From Bacteroidota bacterium (GTDB lineage Bacteria; Bacteroidota; Bacteroidia; Chitinophagales; Chitinophagaceae), in NCBI GenBank assembly GCA_016868815.1, contig VGFQ01000008.1:58834-122833 (forward strand): a stretch of 64,000 nucleotides of DNA, written 5' to 3'. The notes beneath the pieces were generated by a model that saw only the letters and a list, made by a program, of their open reading frames with translations, searched no databases and was not told the DNA's origin. Positions 53,701 through 62,923 of this stretch are shown piece after piece. Made by a program: the position numbers and the translations under genes. Position 1 is the stretch's first letter; the number at the start of each line of letters is the position of its first letter.

Positions 53701-54723
53701 ATGATCCGATTCACCGACAACGGCCTGTATTGCGAGGCCGGCGACTTCCACATAGACCCCTGGCGACCTGTGCCCGCGGCCGTGGTGACGCATGCCCACA
53801 GCGACCATGCCCGCCCCGGCCACGGCCACTACCTCTGCCACGAACAGTCGCTACCCGTCATGAGGGCACGCCTCGGCCCGCAGCAGTTCCAGACGGCCGG
53901 ATGGGGAGAGACCGTGATGCGCAACGGCGTACGGGTATCGCTTCACCCAGCCGGCCACATCATCGGCTCTGCGCAGGTACGTGTGGAATACCAGGGCGAG
54001 GTATGGGTTGTGAGCGGTGACTATAAGACCGAAGACGACGGCCTCAGCGGCGCCTTCGAGCCCATCCGCTGCAACGTCTTCGTCACTGAGTCGACCTTCG
54101 GACTGCCCGTCTACCGCTGGCGGCCGCAGGAGGAGATATTCGACGAGATGCGCACCTGGGTGGAAGCCAACCGCCGCGAGGGCCGCAGCTCTATCTTCCA
54201 GGCCTATAGCCTCGGAAAGGCACAACGCATCATCGAAGCCCTGAGGCCCTACGAAGGCCTACTTTTCGCGCATGGCGCCGTCCTGAACATGCAACAGGCC
54301 CTGACGGAGGCGGGATGGGACTTCCCGCGCGTCGAAAGGCTCACCGAACACACGGCCATGAACATCCGAAAAGGATGTGTATTTATAACACCGGTACCCG
54401 TCGGGGGGCTGCGCGTAGAAAGATGGATGGGACCCAACCGCTCAGCCGCCTGCAGCGGATGGATGCAGGTGCGCGGTAACCGGCGGCGAGGCGAGGCCGA
54501 CAAGGGCTTTGTGCTGAGCGACCATGCCGACTGGGACGGCCTCCTGGCCGCTGTCCGCGCCACCGGCGCGCAGAAGGTCTTCGTCACCCACGGCTTTCAA
54601 TCAGCCTTCAGCCGCTACCTCTCCGAAAATGGCGTCGAGGCGGGTGAGGTACGTACGCAATATGGAGGGGATGAAGAAGACAGGGAAGACGACGCGGTGG
54701 AAGAAAAACAAGAGAAGACATGA
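53701..54723 (+). CDS. Ligase-associated DNA exonuclease (metallo-beta-lactamase/beta-CASP fold)
   Basis: 340 residues, cytoplasmic. The metal site HAHSDH is at 31-36, followed by AGHIIGSAQV, GDYKTEDD and the beta-CASP histidine segment, with LSDHADWDGLL and KVFVTHG near the end. This is the SNM1/CPSF-like nuclease group whose genes are linked to ATP-dependent DNA ligase and an Lhr-like helicase in many bacteria. Its stop codon overlaps the ligase start (ATGA), indicating translational coupling. A highly acidic/basic tail (EEDREDDAVEEKQEKT) is unusual. Confidence 0.9.
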   Translation: MIRFTDNGLYCEAGDFHIDPWRPVPAAVVTHAHSDHARPGHGHYLCHEQSLPVMRARLGPQQFQTAGWGETVMRNGVRVSLHPAGHIIGSAQVRVEYQGEVWVVSGDYKTEDDGLSGAFEPIRCNVFVTESTFGLPVYRWRPQEEIFDEMRTWVEANRREGRSSIFQAYSLGKAQRIIEALRPYEGLLFAHGAVLNMQQALTEAGWDFPRVERLTEHTAMNIRKGCVFITPVPVGGLRVERWMGPNRSAACSGWMQVRGNRRRGEADKGFVLSDHADWDGLLAAVRATGAQKVFVTHGFQSAFSRYLSENGVEAGEVRTQYGGDEEDREDDAVEEKQEKT

Positions 54724-56372
54724 CCAACGCCCAGCCCAACAATCCAAACGTGCCGCTTCGGCGGCGCACCGGATTTCGAGACTTTGCCCAACTCCTGCAT
54801 CAGATCGGCGAGACCCGCGAGACCTCGGCGAAGGTCGAATGGCTGGCAGCCTACCTGAAGGAGGCGCCTCCGTCCGACAAGGCCTGGACGCTGGGACTCT
54901 TCACGGGCCGTCGCCTGCGCCGTATGGTCGGCACGCGGCAACTCACTGCCTGGCTGGCCGAATGGGAGGAAATGCCAGAATGGCTGTTCGAAGAGTGCTA
55001 CCACCAGGTCGGAGACCTCGCAGAAACCCTGGCACTGCTCGACCGCTCCCCCGCCCCTCAAGAGGGAATGGAAGGAGACCTAGCCGACCAGATGCGGATG
55101 TTATCATCGCTCTCCAGCCTCGAAGACGAAGAGAAAAAGCGGCTGGTGAAGGCCTGTTGGTCGGGCATGTCGGCCCATGAGAAGTTCGTATTCAATAAAT
55201 TCATCACCGGTGGGTTTCGGGTGGGCGTCTCGGCACAGACCGTCATCCAGGCGCTGGCTAAGGCGACCGGCCTTGAAGCCTCCGTCGTCGCCCACCGCCT
55301 CAGCGGCAACTGGGACCCGGCGACGACCGATGTCGACGCACTGCTGCAAGAAGGCTCGGCCGGACAAGACCTATCCCGGCCCTATCCCTTCTACCTCGCC
55401 TACCCGCTAGAGGCAGCGCTCGAGAGCCTCGGCCGTCCCTCCGAATGGCATGCCGAATGGAAATGGGACGGCATCCGGGGACAGGTCATCCGACGCGGCG
55501 GGCAGAGCTTTGTGTGGAGCCGTGGCGAGGAACTCATCACAGACCGCTTCCCAGAGTTTGTCACCTGGATGGAAGGACTCCCCGATGGCACTGTCCTCGA
55601 CGGCGAGATCCTGGCAATGCGAGACGGCAGGCCCCTGCCCTTCTCGACGTTGCAGACGCGCATCGGACGACAGAAGGTCTCTGCCCGCCAACTGCGAGAA
55701 GCACCCGCCGGCTTCATGGCCTTCGACCTCCTCGAAGTGGGCGGACAAGATTGGAGAGAACGCCCCTTCACCGCGCGACGTGTAGCGCTGAAAGCACTTG
55801 TACAGGCTGCCGCTGCGGGAAACTTCACCCTGTCGGAGGGACTGGATATCACCGACTGGTCATGCCTGGCAACGCTGCGGGCATCCGCCCGCGAGAACGG
55901 CAGCGAGGGACTGATGCTGAAGCGCAGCAACTCCACCTATCAGACCGGCCGGCGACGCGGCGACTGGTGGAAATGGAAGGTCGACCCCATGAGCGTCGAC
56001 GCCGTCCTCGTCTACGCCCAGAAAGGCCATGGCCGAAGAAGCAACCTGTACACCGACTATACATTCGCGGTACGTGATGGGGAGCGGCTGGTGGTATTCG
56101 CCAAGGCATACTCCGGGCTGACAGACGCAGAAATCAGTACGGTAGATACCTTCGTAAAGCGCCACTCCCTGGAGAAGTTCGGTCCTGTACGGACCGTCAC
56201 GCCGGAGCTCGTCTTCGAGATCGGCTTCGAAGGCATCTCCGAAAGCAAACGGCATAAGTCGGGCGTCGCCGTTCGGTTCCCCCGCATCCTCCGGTGGCGC
56301 ACCGATAAAAAGCCCGCAGACATCGACACCCTCGACAGCTTGCAGGCATTGCTGCGACGAACGCAGGTATAA
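54720..56372 (+). CDS. ATP-dependent DNA ligase
   Basis: 550 residues. Nucleotidyltransferase motif I is EWKWDGIRGQ with the adenylated K248. Motif III-like VLDGEILAM, motif IV EGLMLKRSNSTY and motif V DWWKWKVDP follow, then an OB-fold C-terminal domain. An N-terminal helical domain (1-200) resembles the DNA-binding domain of eukaryal/bacterial LigB/LigC-type ligases. It seals nicks with ATP. Overlaps the exonuclease gene by 4 bases and precedes the helicase by 24, forming the conserved repair cassette. Confidence 0.95.
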   Translation: MTNAQPNNPNVPLRRRTGFRDFAQLLHQIGETRETSAKVEWLAAYLKEAPPSDKAWTLGLFTGRRLRRMVGTRQLTAWLAEWEEMPEWLFEECYHQVGDLAETLALLDRSPAPQEGMEGDLADQMRMLSSLSSLEDEEKKRLVKACWSGMSAHEKFVFNKFITGGFRVGVSAQTVIQALAKATGLEASVVAHRLSGNWDPATTDVDALLQEGSAGQDLSRPYPFYLAYPLEAALESLGRPSEWHAEWKWDGIRGQVIRRGGQSFVWSRGEELITDRFPEFVTWMEGLPDGTVLDGEILAMRDGRPLPFSTLQTRIGRQKVSARQLREAPAGFMAFDLLEVGGQDWRERPFTARRVALKALVQAAAAGNFTLSEGLDITDWSCLATLRASARENGSEGLMLKRSNSTYQTGRRRGDWWKWKVDPMSVDAVLVYAQKGHGRRSNLYTDYTFAVRDGERLVVFAKAYSGLTDAEISTVDTFVKRHSLEKFGPVRTVTPELVFEIGFEGISESKRHKSGVAVRFPRILRWRTDKKPADIDTLDSLQALLRRTQV

Positions 56373-56396
56373 GCCTCGAACCAACCCCGTTGCCCT

Positions 56397-58901
56397 ATGG
56401 CAGAGATGCTACCCACGGCAGACGCACGATACGGCATAGACATGGTAAGCCGCTGGCTGGAAGGCAGAGGACTGCAGCCCTTCGACTTCCAGCGGGAGAC
56501 TTGGGAACATATGCTGGCAGGGCGCAGCGGAATTGTCAACGCCCCTACCGGTTGCGGAAAAACATATGCGGTCTTCCTCGGTGCCGTCGCCCGCACATTA
56601 GCCAACCATCCGGTCGACGAACCGGCTACGCACCCGCCCGGCCTGAAAGTATTATGGGTGACCCCCCTCCGGGCGCTGGCCAAAGACATCGCGAGGGCGA
56701 TGGAGGAAGTGCTGTCGGGCATCGGTCTGCCCTGGCGCGTGGGCATCCGCAATGGAGATACGACCACCGCAGAAAGGCAACGGCAGAAGCGCAGCATGCC
56801 GGAAGTACTGGTGATCACGCCCGAAAGCCTGCACCTGTTGCTGGCTCAAAAGGGATATGCCGACTTACTCTCCGGGGTGCATACCATCGCTGTGGATGAA
56901 TGGCATGAGTTGATCGGCAGTAAGCGGGGCGTTCAGGTGGAGCTCGCCGTAAGCCGGATCGTAGGATTGTCTGCGCCCATCTCTCCCTGCATCTGGGGCA
57001 TCTCCGCAACCATCGGAAACCTAGAGGAGGCTATGGATGTGCTGCTCTCGCCCTTACTCACGTCAATGTACACACGAAATTCTACAGAAAAGACCGTTAT
57101 CGTAAAGAGCCAGATGCCCAAAAATATCGAAGTGACATCCATCTTCCCTGATGAGATAGAGCGCTACCCCTGGGCAGGGCACCTCGGGATACGCTTGGCC
57201 GAGAAGGTCGTGCCGATTGTGGAGGGCAGCCGCACCACGCTGGTCTTCATTAATACGAGGGGCATGAGCGAGACCTGGTATCAGACACTGCTGGATGTGC
57301 AGCCCGATTGGGCGGGTGCCATCGCCCTCCATCATGGCAGCATTGAGCAGGAACTGCGGCTATGGGTGGAAGACGCGCTGCACGAAGGCACGCTAAAAGC
57401 CGTCGTCTGCACGTCCAGCCTGGATCTGGGCGTCGACTTCCGCCCGGTGGAGAGCGTGGTGCAGGTGGGCTCTCCAAAAGGTGTGGGGCGCTTCCTGCAA
57501 CGGGCCGGCCGCAGCGGGCATGCGCCCGGCGCAGTCAGTCGGCTGCATTTCCTTCCCACGCATTCGCTAGAGCTGCTGGAGGCAGCTGCCCTTAAGCAGT
57601 CGATTGCCGAAGGGCTCATCGAGCGACGCGACCCGCTGGTACTCTGCTACGACGTGCTGGCACAATATCTCTGCACCCTGGCAGTATCGGACGGCTTTGA
57701 ACCCGCCACCATCCTGCCAGAAGTGCGTTCGACCTATTGCTTTCGGGAGATGACGGATACGGAATGGGGGGCAGTGCTGCGTTTCCTGATACAAGGCGGC
57801 AGTGCTTTGCAGCAGTATGATGAGTACCAGAAAGTCGAGGTCCAGGATGGGCGCTGCCGCGTCACCAACCGCCGCATAGCCATGCGCCATCGTATGCACA
57901 TCGGCACCATTGTGAGTGATGCGATGCTGCGGGTGAAGTTCATCACGGGCGGGCATATAGGAGTGATTGAGGAGTGGTTCATCTCCAGGCTGCTGCCGGG
58001 GGATGTCTTTACGCTGGCAGGCCGCAAGCTTGAGTTTGTGATGATCCGAGATATGACCGTGCTGGTTCGAAAGTCGAATGCGAAGAAGACGATCGTCCCC
58101 AGCTGGATGGGGGGTCGTATGTCGCTCACAGCCAACCTGGGCTGCATGCTCCGCCGTAAGCTGGAGGAGGCGGGAAAAGGAGACACGACAGACCCTGAGC
58201 TGGAAGCCCTGGCACCGCTGATGGAGCTGCAGCGTTCGTTGTCGCATATCCCCGGCAGTGAGGAGCTGCTGATCGAGCAGATAGAGACCCGCGACGGGTA
58301 CCATCTGTTCGTCCACACCTTTGAAGGTCGTCTGGTGAACGAGGCGATGGCGGCCATCCTCGCCTGGCGGATTAGCCAGATCCAGCCCATCACCTTCACC
58401 TTCGCCATGAATGACTACAGCTTCGAGCTGCTCAGCGACCAGCCGATCCCCGTCGACGACGGCAACGTGCGGGCGCTTTTCTCCACCGATAGACTGCTAG
58501 AAGACATACAACGCAGCGTCAACGCCACTGAGATGGCCAAAAGAAAGTTCCGCGATATTGCCGTCATCGGTGGGCTAATCTTCCAGGGTATGCCCGGCCA
58601 GCCTAAAAAGGCCCGGCACCTTCAGTCGTCGGCCTCGTTGCTGTTTCAAGTCTTTTCCGAGTATGAGCCTGAGAACGTCCTCTTGCGACAAGCTTACCGG
58701 GAGGTCTTCGACCACCAGATGGAGGAAGCCCGGCTACGGGAGATGCTCGACAGGATAGCGCGGGGGCGCATCGTCCTCACCTTTCCGGAACGGCTGACGC
58801 CTTTCAGCTTTCCGGTGAAGGTCGACAGCATGCGGGAGAGCCTGTCGTCTGAAAAATTGGAAGACCGTGTCAGGAGAATGCAGGAACAGCTGGAGCGCTG
58901 A
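56397..58901 (+). CDS. Ligase-associated DEXH-box helicase (Lhr-Core-like)
   Basis: 834 residues. Superfamily 2 motifs: Walker A APTGCGKTY (K55), DEWHE motif II, SATIGNL-type motif III, a second RecA-like domain with SLDLGVDF and QRAGRSGHAPG (motif VI). A winged-helix and a Lhr-type C-terminal region of about 400 residues follow. It is a 3'-to-5' ATP-driven DNA translocase/helicase (family knowledge, not seen here) and belongs to the repair cassette. A gap of 106 bases to the next gene carries its own promoter. Confidence 0.94.
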   Translation: MAEMLPTADARYGIDMVSRWLEGRGLQPFDFQRETWEHMLAGRSGIVNAPTGCGKTYAVFLGAVARTLANHPVDEPATHPPGLKVLWVTPLRALAKDIARAMEEVLSGIGLPWRVGIRNGDTTTAERQRQKRSMPEVLVITPESLHLLLAQKGYADLLSGVHTIAVDEWHELIGSKRGVQVELAVSRIVGLSAPISPCIWGISATIGNLEEAMDVLLSPLLTSMYTRNSTEKTVIVKSQMPKNIEVTSIFPDEIERYPWAGHLGIRLAEKVVPIVEGSRTTLVFINTRGMSETWYQTLLDVQPDWAGAIALHHGSIEQELRLWVEDALHEGTLKAVVCTSSLDLGVDFRPVESVVQVGSPKGVGRFLQRAGRSGHAPGAVSRLHFLPTHSLELLEAAALKQSIAEGLIERRDPLVLCYDVLAQYLCTLAVSDGFEPATILPEVRSTYCFREMTDTEWGAVLRFLIQGGSALQQYDEYQKVEVQDGRCRVTNRRIAMRHRMHIGTIVSDAMLRVKFITGGHIGVIEEWFISRLLPGDVFTLAGRKLEFVMIRDMTVLVRKSNAKKTIVPSWMGGRMSLTANLGCMLRRKLEEAGKGDTTDPELEALAPLMELQRSLSHIPGSEELLIEQIETRDGYHLFVHTFEGRLVNEAMAAILAWRISQIQPITFTFAMNDYSFELLSDQPIPVDDGNVRALFSTDRLLEDIQRSVNATEMAKRKFRDIAVIGGLIFQGMPGQPKKARHLQSSASLLFQVFSEYEPENVLLRQAYREVFDHQMEEARLREMLDRIARGRIVLTFPERLTPFSFPVKVDSMRESLSSEKLEDRVRRMQEQLER

Positions 58902-58952
58902 GCACTCCCAGGTATGACAGGCCTTGGCAGGAGTAGTAGAACGGCATGGCAG

Positions 58953-58984
58953 TTGCAGGAACTATAGGGGAAGGGTTACCTTTA
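58953..58984 (+). promoter_or_regulatory. Promoter before the kinase-RapZ fusion gene
   Basis: TTGC at 58953-58956, a 20-base spacer, and TACCTTTA at 58977-58984 (one mismatch to TAnnTTTG). The next start codon is at 59008. It indicates that the cell-wall-sugar pair can be transcribed independently of the upstream helicase. Confidence 0.5.
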
Positions 58985-59007
58985 CGGAATAAATATCCAT
59001 CAGATCC

Positions 59008-60468
59008 ATGTCCGACATCCGTCAGGAGATAGAAACCTACTTCCGCAGCTGGCAGCCCGCCGGCAAAGTCGGAGTGACGACCTTGCAGCAAGCGGGCAGC
59101 AATCGGCAATACCTGCGCATCTCCCATCAAGATCGTTCGTATATCGCCACCTATAATCCCAGGAACATCCCGGAGAACAACGCTTTCATAGCGTTTACCC
59201 GTCATTTTCATGCCAAGCAGCTGCCCGTCCCGGAGATCCTGCACGTACACCCGGAACGTACCATGTATCTGCAGTCGGACCTCGGGGACAACAGCCTCTT
59301 CGGCATTATGCAAGAGGAGGGCTTCTCCCCCCGCGTCTTCGAGCTATTCCGCAAATCCCTGACGCAGCTAGCAAGGCTTCAGATTCAAGGCGGCACGGAG
59401 CTCGACTATTCCGATTGCATCGGCACCAAGTCGTTTGATAAGCAAGCCATCCATTCCGACCTCCTCTACTTTCTCTATTATTTCGTCCGGGCGCTAGATC
59501 TTCCATATGATAAGAATGCGATCATGAACGACTTCGACCTGCTGAGCAGCTACCTCATGCAGGAAGACCAGCGTTATTTTATGCACCGGGACTGCCAGAG
59601 CCGGAACATCATGGTCAACGACGACCAGGTCCATTTTATCGACTATCAGGGGGGTATGCAGGGAGCCCTTCCCTATGATGTGGCTGCCATGCTCTGGCAG
59701 GCCCGGGCCGGCCTGCCCTTCGAGTGGAGGGATGAGCTGCTCTCTTATTATTTCCAGCAGGCCAATGAGCTCCTGCAGGGTTCGCTTCACCGGAAAAACT
59801 TCATGGACAGCTTCGACGGCTTCGTGTTGATTCGAATGGTGCAGACCCTAGGCGCCTATGGCTTCCGCGGGCTTTTTGAACGCAAGCCACATTTCATCTC
59901 GAGCATACCCTTAGCCTTGCAAAACCTCCGCTGGTTCCTGGAGAACCGACAGCTGCCCGTGCGGCTCCCGGCATTGCAGAAGGTGCTGAGGGCCATTGTT
60001 GCTGATGAGATGATTCAACGCTTCGAGATCACCAAGGCGGGGCCTGACACACCCCTAATCGTACATGTCCGCAGTTTCTCGTATCGAAAAGGCATCCCGC
60101 CGGACGAGCAGGGCAACGGAGGCGGGTTCGTCTTCGACTGCCGGGGCATCCTCAACCCGGGTAGGATCGAAGAATACAAATTGCAGACTGGCCGAGACCC
60201 GGAGGTGCGCGAGTTCCTCCTGCACCGCACCGAGATGCCCATCTTCCTGCAGCATGTATATGGCATGGTCGACCTGACGGTGCAGGACTATATCCAACGG
60301 GGCTTTACCCACCTCACCGTGTCTTTTGGCTGCACGGGTGGCCAGCACCGAAGTGTCTTTGCAGCCGACAGCCTCGCACAACACTTGCAGGAGAAATTTG
60401 GCGTCCGCACGATCACGGAACATATAGAACAGGAGAGCAAGCACTGGGTAAACCTTCCCTCCGCATGA
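59008..60468 (+). CDS. Aminoglycoside-phosphotransferase-fold sugar kinase (AmgK-like) fused to RapZ C-terminal domain
   Basis: 486 residues. Residues 1-340 are a kinase of the APH/AmgK type: GSNRQYLRI (nucleotide loop), catalytic MHRDCQSRNIM and metal-binding FIDYQGGMQGA. AmgK phosphorylates MurNAc and GlcNAc at C1. Residues ~350-486 match the C-terminal domain of RapZ: SYRKGIPP, FVFDCRGILNPGR and SFGCTGGQHRS, but without the RapZ N-terminal ATPase. In E. coli that domain binds RNA and glucosamine-6-phosphate. Its stop overlaps the next start (ATGA) with a MurU-like gene, as amgK and murU are paired in the Pseudomonas anabolic recycling route. The fusion suggests a kinase whose activity or level is tuned by an amino-sugar signal (inference). 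Confidence 0.82.
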   Translation: MSDIRQEIETYFRSWQPAGKVGVTTLQQAGSNRQYLRISHQDRSYIATYNPRNIPENNAFIAFTRHFHAKQLPVPEILHVHPERTMYLQSDLGDNSLFGIMQEEGFSPRVFELFRKSLTQLARLQIQGGTELDYSDCIGTKSFDKQAIHSDLLYFLYYFVRALDLPYDKNAIMNDFDLLSSYLMQEDQRYFMHRDCQSRNIMVNDDQVHFIDYQGGMQGALPYDVAAMLWQARAGLPFEWRDELLSYYFQQANELLQGSLHRKNFMDSFDGFVLIRMVQTLGAYGFRGLFERKPHFISSIPLALQNLRWFLENRQLPVRLPALQKVLRAIVADEMIQRFEITKAGPDTPLIVHVRSFSYRKGIPPDEQGNGGGFVFDCRGILNPGRIEEYKLQTGRDPEVREFLLHRTEMPIFLQHVYGMVDLTVQDYIQRGFTHLTVSFGCTGGQHRSVFAADSLAQHLQEKFGVRTITEHIEQESKHWVNLPSA

Positions 60469-61250
60469 CTGCATCCGCACGGCCGTCAGACAACCAACCG
60501 CCATCACCCGAAGGCATCCCCACCGGCACCCGGGCCATGCTGTTCGCTGCGGGGCTCGGCACGCGACTGAAACCCTTCACCGACCACCACCCAAAGGCAT
60601 TGGCCCCCGTCAATGGCAAACCGCTTCTGCAACGCAACATCGAATACCTTCGGCAGGCAGGAATCTGCGACATCCTCGTCAATCTCCATCATTGTGCAGA
60701 CCAGATATCAGACTTCCTGCAGGCACATGAAGACTTTGGCGCACGCATCACGTTGTCCGTAGAACAGCCCGTCCCCCTGGAGACGGGAGGAGGACTCTTG
60801 AAGGCTGCCTGGTTTTTTACAGAGGCAGGGGGGCCTTTTATCGTCATGAATGCTGACATCCTCACAAACCTGAACCTACCAGCCATGTACCGCTGGCATC
60901 TGGCGCACCAAGCTATGGCCACGCTCGCCGTGACCAGAAGAGAGAGTTCCCGCCAGCTGTTGTTCGATGCAGAGATGCGGCTCTCGGGTTGGCAGCATGT
61001 GAAGACTGGCGAGACGCGCATGGCACGTCCAGAGGCTTCGGCCAGTCAGCCCTTCGCTTTCTCAGGCGTGCATATCATCGAGCCAAAGTTGCTCCAATCC
61101 ATCCGGCAATCGGGGGTTTTCTCTATCATCGACAGCTACCTCGACCTCGCTTCAGCGCTGGATATCCGTGGATATCTTCATGAGGGGGATGCCGTCGTGG
61201 ATGTGGGAAGGCCCGAATCGATACAGGAAGCAGAACGATGGTTCCACTAA
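60465..61250 (+). CDS. Nucleotidyltransferase, MurU-like (sugar-1-phosphate uridylyltransferase)
   Basis: 261 residues. NTP-transferase signature AMLFAAGLGTRLKPFTDHHPKAL, sugar-binding LETGGGLLKAAWFF, metal-binding FIVMNADILTNL and a C-terminal VVDVGRPESIQEAERW. Size and order match MurU/HddC-type uridylyltransferases, which attach UDP to MurNAc-1-phosphate or related sugars in the cytoplasm. Translational overlap with the AmgK-like gene makes a MurNAc recycling role likely. An earlier start than ATG 60465 is not possible without deeper overlap; a start at MLF would also give a full enzyme. Confidence 0.85.
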   Translation: MTASARPSDNQPPSPEGIPTGTRAMLFAAGLGTRLKPFTDHHPKALAPVNGKPLLQRNIEYLRQAGICDILVNLHHCADQISDFLQAHEDFGARITLSVEQPVPLETGGGLLKAAWFFTEAGGPFIVMNADILTNLNLPAMYRWHLAHQAMATLAVTRRESSRQLLFDAEMRLSGWQHVKTGETRMARPEASASQPFAFSGVHIIEPKLLQSIRQSGVFSIIDSYLDLASALDIRGYLHEGDAVVDVGRPESIQEAERWFH

Positions 61251-61314
61251 ATGAGGGTAGCGGAGATGTAGAGCCCCTGTGCAAGTACAACCGTAATCGC
61301 TGGCAAGAGCACCT

Positions 61315-61998
61315 ATGACAAAGCCGCTGCCCCTGCAGATCCATTCCCAGACACTCTGGGCCTCCGCCGGGCGAAGCCTGTATTGGGAAGAAGATGCCAG
61401 CCTGATTGTGTCTGACCTACATTTTGGAAAGACGGGGCATTTTCGGAAATCAGGAATCCCGGTTCCTCCTAAGGTCAACCGAGAAGACCTGCAGCGACTG
61501 GTCGTGGAACTTGTCTATTTCGGAGCACGAAAACTAATCCTCACCGGCGACCTGTTTCACAGCGAGGAAAACCTCGAATGGGACCACTTTCGTCGGTGGC
61601 GCGACAGCTTGCCGGTCGAGGAGTTCATCCTGGTCCGAGGCAACCACGACATCTTAAAGACGCCTGCCTATGCTTCGATGGGTATCCGCGTCCAGGAAAA
61701 ATCGCTATCCATGAATCCCTTCCGCTTCACACATGACCCCCAGGAACAGTCGGATGCTTCCAGGGATCTATATACCATTGCCGGGCATTGGCACCCGGGG
61801 ATCCGGCTTACCGGCATGGGCAAACAAAGTCTGCGCCTGCCTTGTTTTTATTTCACACAAAAATGGGGCGTACTTCCGGCCTTTAGCCGTTTTTCGGGAC
61901 TGGCACAGGTGGAACCGGCGCAGGCCAAGCATGTGATCGCCATCCTACCAGCTGAGCCGCGGTCAGGTGGCTCCCCCAGCCTCATTGCCCTCAAATGA
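61315..61998 (+). CDS. pdeM: Ligase-associated metallophosphoesterase (PdeM)
   Basis: 227 residues. Calcineurin-type phosphoesterase motifs: LIVSDLHFGKTGHFRKSG, LTGDLFHS, VRGNHD and AGHWHPGIRL. This is the small phosphoesterase that accompanies ATP-dependent DNA ligase, MBL exonuclease and the Lhr-like helicase in a repair cassette. Here it is separated from them by the kinase-RapZ and MurU-like genes. Its stop overlaps the HDAC-family start by 4 bases. Confidence 0.9.
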   Translation: MTKPLPLQIHSQTLWASAGRSLYWEEDASLIVSDLHFGKTGHFRKSGIPVPPKVNREDLQRLVVELVYFGARKLILTGDLFHSEENLEWDHFRRWRDSLPVEEFILVRGNHDILKTPAYASMGIRVQEKSLSMNPFRFTHDPQEQSDASRDLYTIAGHWHPGIRLTGMGKQSLRLPCFYFTQKWGVLPAFSRFSGLAQVEPAQAKHVIAILPAEPRSGGSPSLIALK

Positions 61999-62918
61999 AG
62001 GATCTGCCCAGGAGCTTTTACGTCGCGTACGACCCCATCTATGCGCATGCCCTTCCCGAAGGGCATCGATTTCCCATGCTGAAATATGAGCTCATACCAG
62101 GCCAGCTCTTGCATGAGGGCGCGCTGGAGGTCGGGGAGCTGAAGTCACCGGGCTTTTGTTCGAATGCCATCCTCCAGCTGACACATACGGCCGCCTACCT
62201 TGAAAAGCTGGATGGGCAACTTCTGTCTGAGCGTGAGCAGCGACGGATTGGATTCCCGCAGTCGCCGGCATTGGTACACCGGGAGAAGGTCATCACCCAG
62301 GGCACCATCGACTGTGCCCTTCAGGCGTTGCAGCATGGGGTTGCCCTCAACGTAGCCGGGGGAACACACCACGCGTTTGCTGACAGGGGCGAGGGATTCT
62401 GCTTGTTGAATGATATCGCCGTGGCAGCCAACTATCTGCTTAGTGCGCACATCGCGAGGCAGATGCTGGTCATAGACCTCGACGTACATCAGGGCAACGG
62501 CACAGCCAGCCTCTTTGCCGGAGACCCGAGGGTCTTCACCTTCAGCATGCATGGAGCGCACAACTACCCTTTTCACAAAGAAAGCTCAGACCTCGACATC
62601 CCGTTGCCGGTCGGCATCGGAGATGCTGAATATTTGAGTCTACTCAACGAGCACCTAGGGCGGTTGCTGGAGCAAGTTCGACCGGACCTCGTCTTCTACC
62701 TTTCTGGCGTGGACATCCTCAACACCGACCGGTATGGAAAGTTGAATGTTTCGATGCAAGGATGCCGTATGCGCGATAAGCTTGTCTTTAGCCAATTGCA
62801 GTCGCAGGGAATCCCTTGTGCCGTATCCATGGGGGGGGGCTACTCAACGGACGTCCGACGGATCGTCGAGGCCCATTGCCAGACCTTTCGGGAGGCGCGG
62901 GCAGCCTATGGCCTATAA
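61995..62918 (+). CDS. Histone deacetylase family (class II-type) amidohydrolase
   Basis: 307 residues. The deacetylase core is shown by NVAGGTHHAFADRGEGFCLLNDIAVAA (His-His catalytic pair), VIDLDVHQGNG (zinc Asp/His), FTFSMHGAHNYPF and a late SGVDIL with GGGYS. Bacterial members deacylate acetoin-utilisation proteins, polyamines or small acyl compounds; no histone is implied. It is translationally coupled to PdeM, and 5 bases separate its stop from that of the convergent LexA-like gene. Confidence 0.92.
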   Translation: MKDLPRSFYVAYDPIYAHALPEGHRFPMLKYELIPGQLLHEGALEVGELKSPGFCSNAILQLTHTAAYLEKLDGQLLSEREQRRIGFPQSPALVHREKVITQGTIDCALQALQHGVALNVAGGTHHAFADRGEGFCLLNDIAVAANYLLSAHIARQMLVIDLDVHQGNGTASLFAGDPRVFTFSMHGAHNYPFHKESSDLDIPLPVGIGDAEYLSLLNEHLGRLLEQVRPDLVFYLSGVDILNTDRYGKLNVSMQGCRMRDKLVFSQLQSQGIPCAVSMGGGYSTDVRRIVEAHCQTFREARAAYGL

Positions 62919-62923
62919 CTGGG

